In this document: in pieces, positions 63,158 to 64,000 of the stretch | Layout of the letters: each line of letters opens with the position of its first letter | Position numbering within the stretch: the stretch's first letter is position 1 | Origin: Aradus depressus | Taxonomy: Eukaryota > Arthropoda > Insecta > Hemiptera > Aradidae | Reading direction: 5' to 3' | Length of the DNA stretch: 64,000 nucleotides | Assembly: GCA_963662175.1 (NCBI GenBank) | Contig: OY759223.1 | Span: 12,130,249-12,194,248 of the forward strand | Program-made: the position numbers and the translations under genes | Notes under the pieces: generated by a model | The model's input: the letters and a program-made list of their open reading frames with translations, nothing else | What the model was told of the DNA's origin: nothing | Database searches by the model: none

Positions 63158-64000
63158 GTAAGTTAATCAATACTTCTTTATTAAAAACTGTACTATTTTA
63201 CAATATGTGCGAAAACCATAATATTTCTGTAGTATTTTCGTTTGCTAAATCTGAAATTGGCATCTGAAATTTCATGTCAAGTCAGGACTTAGGGATTTTC
63301 AAAAAAGTCAGCAATATTTGACATCAGGGATTTTCAAAAAAGTCAGCAATATTTGACATCAATCTGCTTTACGTACCAGATTATAAGAGTAGTTGGAATA
63401 ATCCTCTGCTCCGTTGTAATACATAACATGAATTACAAAATTACACTTTAAGTCACTGCTTAAACATTTTCTTACCAATGATTTTTTTCTTAAATAATAA
63501 GATAGTTAAGGGAAACAACCGCCAATAAAGAAAGTCCTCCGCAAAAACTCTTAAATTAAATTATGTAAATTACCTTTACAAGAAATGGAAGATTAACGAG
63601 ACTATACTTCCATCTCACTGGAAGAAAAAGGAGTGGTATGTTTTGCCTACTCTAAATGTTTATACACCTAGGGCAGGGGTCTTTAACGAGTACCTGACAT
63701 CGCACAGGCTCGGGACCGTCACTTAACGTCACATCTGGAGGATGGTGTACTATATTTATTTTTGAACTTGAATGAAATAAAACTCGTTTATTTGTATGTC
63801 TCTTTTCATAAAATATCTCACAGTTTGACAGTTTAGCATAGATAGGAATGTCTGACATCATGGGGAACACCAGGAGGGAGGGTAAGGGGTTCCTCGAGAG
63901 GCTGACATTCTGTAATATTAACTTAGTCTTATCTCTTATGCTTTTGGCTGAGGATGGTAGAAATACAGAAAGTACTCCCATGTAAATATAGTTGGTGAAA
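63158..64000. other. Intron after E12, incomplete
   Basis: Contains a 35-bp tandem duplication (63292-63326 and 63327-63361) starting GGGATTTTCAAAAAAGTCAG, and a SINE fragment. No exon found before the window ends. Confidence 0.6.
63641..63765 (-). mobile_element. SINE middle fragment
   Basis: Minus-strand match to the central part of the tRNA-derived family (GGGGTCTTTAACGAGTACCT, GACATCG-ACAGGCTCGGGA). Head and tail are both missing. Confidence 0.75.

Overview
The window is an internal piece of one very large extracellular matrix gene of the Dumpy (dpy) family, read on the + strand. The organism is almost certainly an insect. The evidence is the EGF-DPY-EGF protein architecture, spliceosomal introns, a very AT-rich intron background, and a tRNA-derived SINE whose tail is TTAGG/CCTAA, the pentamer of insect telomeres. 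A hemipteran is plausible, but that is only an impression. No other protein-coding gene is supported.

I place 75 coding exons, totalling 23,920 nt or about 7,970 codons. Every exon is 306-336 nt long, apart from exon 1, which the window edge cuts. Every intron is phase 1. Each exon encodes one cassette with 16 cysteines: EGF (6 Cys), DPY module (4 Cys, core RPEC...C...AC...KC), EGF (6 Cys, signature NHxPxC...GDPF). The gene start (signal peptide) and end (ZP domain, membrane anchor) lie outside the window.

The exons follow a six-exon higher-order cycle, A-B-C-D-E-F, across the whole window. Cycle 0 supplies C-F (1-4343). A 13.5-kb intron follows (4344-17868), holding three tandem-repeat arrays, SINEs and hairpin elements. 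Cycles 1-8 (17869-37157) are eight head-to-tail copies of a 2,422-bp unit: 1,920 nt coding (640 residues, 12 EGF and 6 DPY) plus six introns of 74-96 bp. Exons and introns are nearly identical between copies. Cycles 9-11 and A-E of cycle 12 (38040-63157) are older, diverged copies in the same order, mostly with introns of 0.4-1.8 kb filled by SINEs, LINE remnants and inverted-repeat elements.

Dumpy is a giant elastic fibre protein that links epidermis to cuticle and helps form trachea and muscle attachments. Here a 640-residue module has been amplified recently, adding about 5,100 residues. Symmetric phase-1 exons keep the frame after any whole-exon gain or loss. The array edges (exons A1, F8 and B9) carry the extra differences or chimeric joins expected from unequal crossing-over and gene conversion. 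The copy number in this assembly should be treated as provisional.
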